Shown here: positions 32,263 to 33,871 of the stretch, piece by piece
Position numbering within the stretch: position 1 is the stretch's first letter
How the letters are laid out: each line of letters opens with the position of its first letter
Assembly (NCBI GenBank): GCA_024275635.1
Contig: JAJRYT010000079.1
Span: 1-33,871 of the forward strand
From: Chloroflexota bacterium
GTDB taxonomy: Bacteria > Chloroflexota > Anaerolineae > Promineifilales > Promineifilaceae
Direction: 5' to 3'
Length of the DNA stretch: 33,871 nucleotides
Program-made: the position numbers and the translations under genes
Notes under the pieces: generated by a model
The model's database searches: none
What the model saw: only the letters and a program-made list of their open reading frames with translations
Told to the model about the DNA's origin: nothing

Positions 32263-33871
32263 GTGAAAAAGACGATTGTTACGACTATCGTTCTTTTCTG
32301 TTTTGCTGTTGTTTGGCGGACGACTGGAACCGCATGGTCGGCAGAACGGCCGTTTCTACCTTCATTCTTAACGCCACAGCCGCCTGAATCGGCCGCCCAG
32401 GGGGGGCAGCCGGAGAAAATCGCACCTGAAGTTCAAACAGCCCTGGCCTCCTTGCGGCCCGGTGACATGATCACCGTTATCGTGACACTGCCCGATCAGG
32501 CCGACTTGAGCCGTATCACAAAAACGAGCCGAACGGCGCGCTTGAATACGGTTGTTGAAACGCTGCAGACCCATGCTGACTCTTCCCAGCGCGCGCTGCG
32601 CCAATTATTGGCGCAGCGGCGCGATCAAGCGCTTATCAGCCAGTTTACGCCGCTCTGGATCAATAACAGTATTGCTGTGACGGCGACGGCCGTTGTGATT
32701 CAGGAATTGGCCCGCCGCGCTGATGTTTACCAAATTACACTGGATGAAATCACCATTGTCCCGGCCGGGAGCGCGGCTTCGCCTGAACCCAATCTCTCGG
32801 TTATCCATGCGCCGGATTTGTGGAATCTGGGGTATGGGGGGCAGGGCGTGGTAGTCGCCAACATGGACAGCGGCGTGGATGTCTCCCATCCCGACCTGAA
32901 TTCACGCTGGCGCGGGGGAACGAACAGCTGGTTTGATCCTTATGGACAGCATCCTACGACGCCAACCGATTTTAGCGGTCACGGCACCTGGACGATGGGG
33001 ATTATGGTGGGCGGGAACGCCGGCGGGACAGCGATTGGCGTCGCGCCGCAGGCGCAGTGGATTGCCGTGAAAATTTTCAAAGATAATGGCAGCGCCACGA
33101 CGGCAGGTATTCACCAGGGTTTTCAATGGCTGCTGGACCCCGATGGGAATCCGGCTACTGATGATGCGCCGCATGTGGTCAACAATTCCTGGTCTATTGG
33201 CGGCGCCGGTTGTAATTTGTCTTTCCAGCCGGATTTGCAGGCTTTACGGGCGGCCGGTATCGTACCTGTCTTTGCCGCTGGTAACTATGGCCCCGGCAGT
33301 TCGACCAGCGCCAGCCCGGCGAATAACCCGGAAGCGTTGGCGGTGGGGGCGACGGATAATAACGATCTGATTTATGGCAGCGGCAGCCGCGGGCCATCGG
33401 CTTGCGGCGAGGCGTCTACGATTTTCCCGGAACTGGCGGCCCCAGGGGTCAATGTAAGAACGACGGATTTGTTTGGCCTGTACTTTCCGCAAACGGGGAC
33501 CTCTTTGGCGGCGCCGCATGTGGCCGGGACGCTGGCTTTGTTGTTGAGCGCTTATCCGGGATTGACGGTGGCCCAGCAGGAAGCGGCGTTGCTGAATACG
33601 GCCGTTGACCTGGGCGCGGCTGGGCCTGATAATGTGTTTGGAAACGGCCGTCTTGATGCTTTAGCTGCCTATCAATGGCTGGCCGGTGGTGGGAACCCAA
33701 CACCAACACACACTCCGCCGGCCACGCCGGTGGATACCGACACCCCCACGCCCACGCCGACACCGACGCACACGCAGACCCCAACGGCGACGCCGACGCA
33801 CACCCAAACCCCCACGGCGACGCCGACGCACACCCAAACCCCCACGGCGACGCCGACGCACACCCAAACCC
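32263..33871 (+). CDS. Secreted subtilisin-like (S8) protease with Thr/Pro-rich tail, incomplete at window end
   Basis: The GTG start at 32263 has GAGGGG six bases upstream, 16 bases after the preceding gene. The frame stays open to the window end (at least 536 codons). A signal peptide (TIVTTIVLFCFAVVW) is followed by a pro-region resembling that of bacillopeptidase F-type subtilases (SLRPGDMITVIVTLPDQADL) and an S8 catalytic domain. Catalytic Asp is in VVVANMDSGVD, His in FSGHGTWTMG, oxyanion Asn in VNNSWS and Ser in GTSLAAPHVAG, so all key residues are present. A Thr/Pro/His/Gln linker then begins. It is a plausible processing protease for the neighbouring giant surface proteins or an extracellular nutrient protease. 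Confidence 0.93.
   Translation, partial: MKKTIVTTIVLFCFAVVWRTTGTAWSAERPFLPSFLTPQPPESAAQGGQPEKIAPEVQTALASLRPGDMITVIVTLPDQADLSRITKTSRTARLNTVVETLQTHADSSQRALRQLLAQRRDQALISQFTPLWINNSIAVTATAVVIQELARRADVYQITLDEITIVPAGSAASPEPNLSVIHAPDLWNLGYGGQGVVVANMDSGVDVSHPDLNSRWRGGTNSWFDPYGQHPTTPTDFSGHGTWTMGIMVGGNAGGTAIGVAPQAQWIAVKIFKDNGSATTAGIHQGFQWLLDPDGNPATDDAPHVVNNSWSIGGAGCNLSFQPDLQALRAAGIVPVFAAGNYGPGSSTSASPANNPEALAVGATDNNDLIYGSGSRGPSACGEASTIFPELAAPGVNVRTTDLFGLYFPQTGTSLAAPHVAGTLALLLSAYPGLTVAQQEAALLNTAVDLGAAGPDNVFGNGRLDALAAYQWLAGGGNPTPTHTPPATPVDTDTPTPTPTPTHTQTPTATPTHTQTPTATPTHTQTPTATPTHTQT
33784..33871 (+). repeat. 30-bp tandem repeat encoding TATPTHTQTP
   Basis: Exact 30-base units begin at 33784, 33814 and 33844 and run past the window end. 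Each encodes ten residues of a Thr/Pro/His/Gln linker. Before this, imperfect TPTPT units start at about 33700. Such linkers join secreted catalytic domains to wall or binding domains, and the exact repeats make the length prone to slippage. Confidence 0.9.

Overview
The window reads as part of a chromosome from a Chloroflexota bacterium (Anaerolineae or Ardenticatenia-like). This is inferred from style, not from a marker gene: Thr/Pro-rich linkers on secreted enzymes, tandem S41 proteases, DUF11 repeat proteins, a large GT-C-like membrane protein, and an extremely frequent ACGGCCGT palindrome. No tRNA, rRNA, CRISPR array or replication origin was seen.

Layout. Positions 1-970 are mobile-element debris: what looks like the 3' end of a group II intron, then an IS3/IS481-type transposase broken by an internal deletion, then small palindromic repeats. 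Positions 1016-3997 (minus strand) encode a secreted GH3-family protein with a Thr/Pro linker and C-terminal membrane segments. Positions 4455-10229 (plus) carry two paralogous S41 carboxy-terminal proteases, smpB, and a polytopic GT-C-like membrane protein. Positions 10448-13526 encode an overlapping NarL-type histidine kinase / LuxR-family response regulator pair.

The accessory part is 13640-33871. A sigma70-like promoter is followed at once by a structured leader that partly resembles a cobalamin riboswitch core. Next come a DUF772 transposase N-terminal half with no catalytic domain, a 22-codon leader ORF joined by an ATGA overlap to a 1909-aa secreted SdrD/beta-helix protein, two adjacent cupredoxin (multicopper-oxidase-like) proteins A and B, and a 2576-aa protein with 12 DUF11 repeats plus a third cupredoxin pair. 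A terminator-like hairpin follows, then two small paralogous membrane-anchored proteins and a subtilisin-like protease that runs off the window.

The most interesting reading concerns A and B. Protein A has a full type-1 copper site and half the trinuclear-cluster histidines in its first domain, but has lost the His-x-His motif in its second. Protein B has lost the ligands of its first domain but keeps exactly two His-x-His motifs in its second. Together they supply one complete ligand set, which suggests an obligate heteromeric ('split') multicopper oxidase displayed with two giant surface proteins that share a C-terminal repeat module. This is inference from motifs only.
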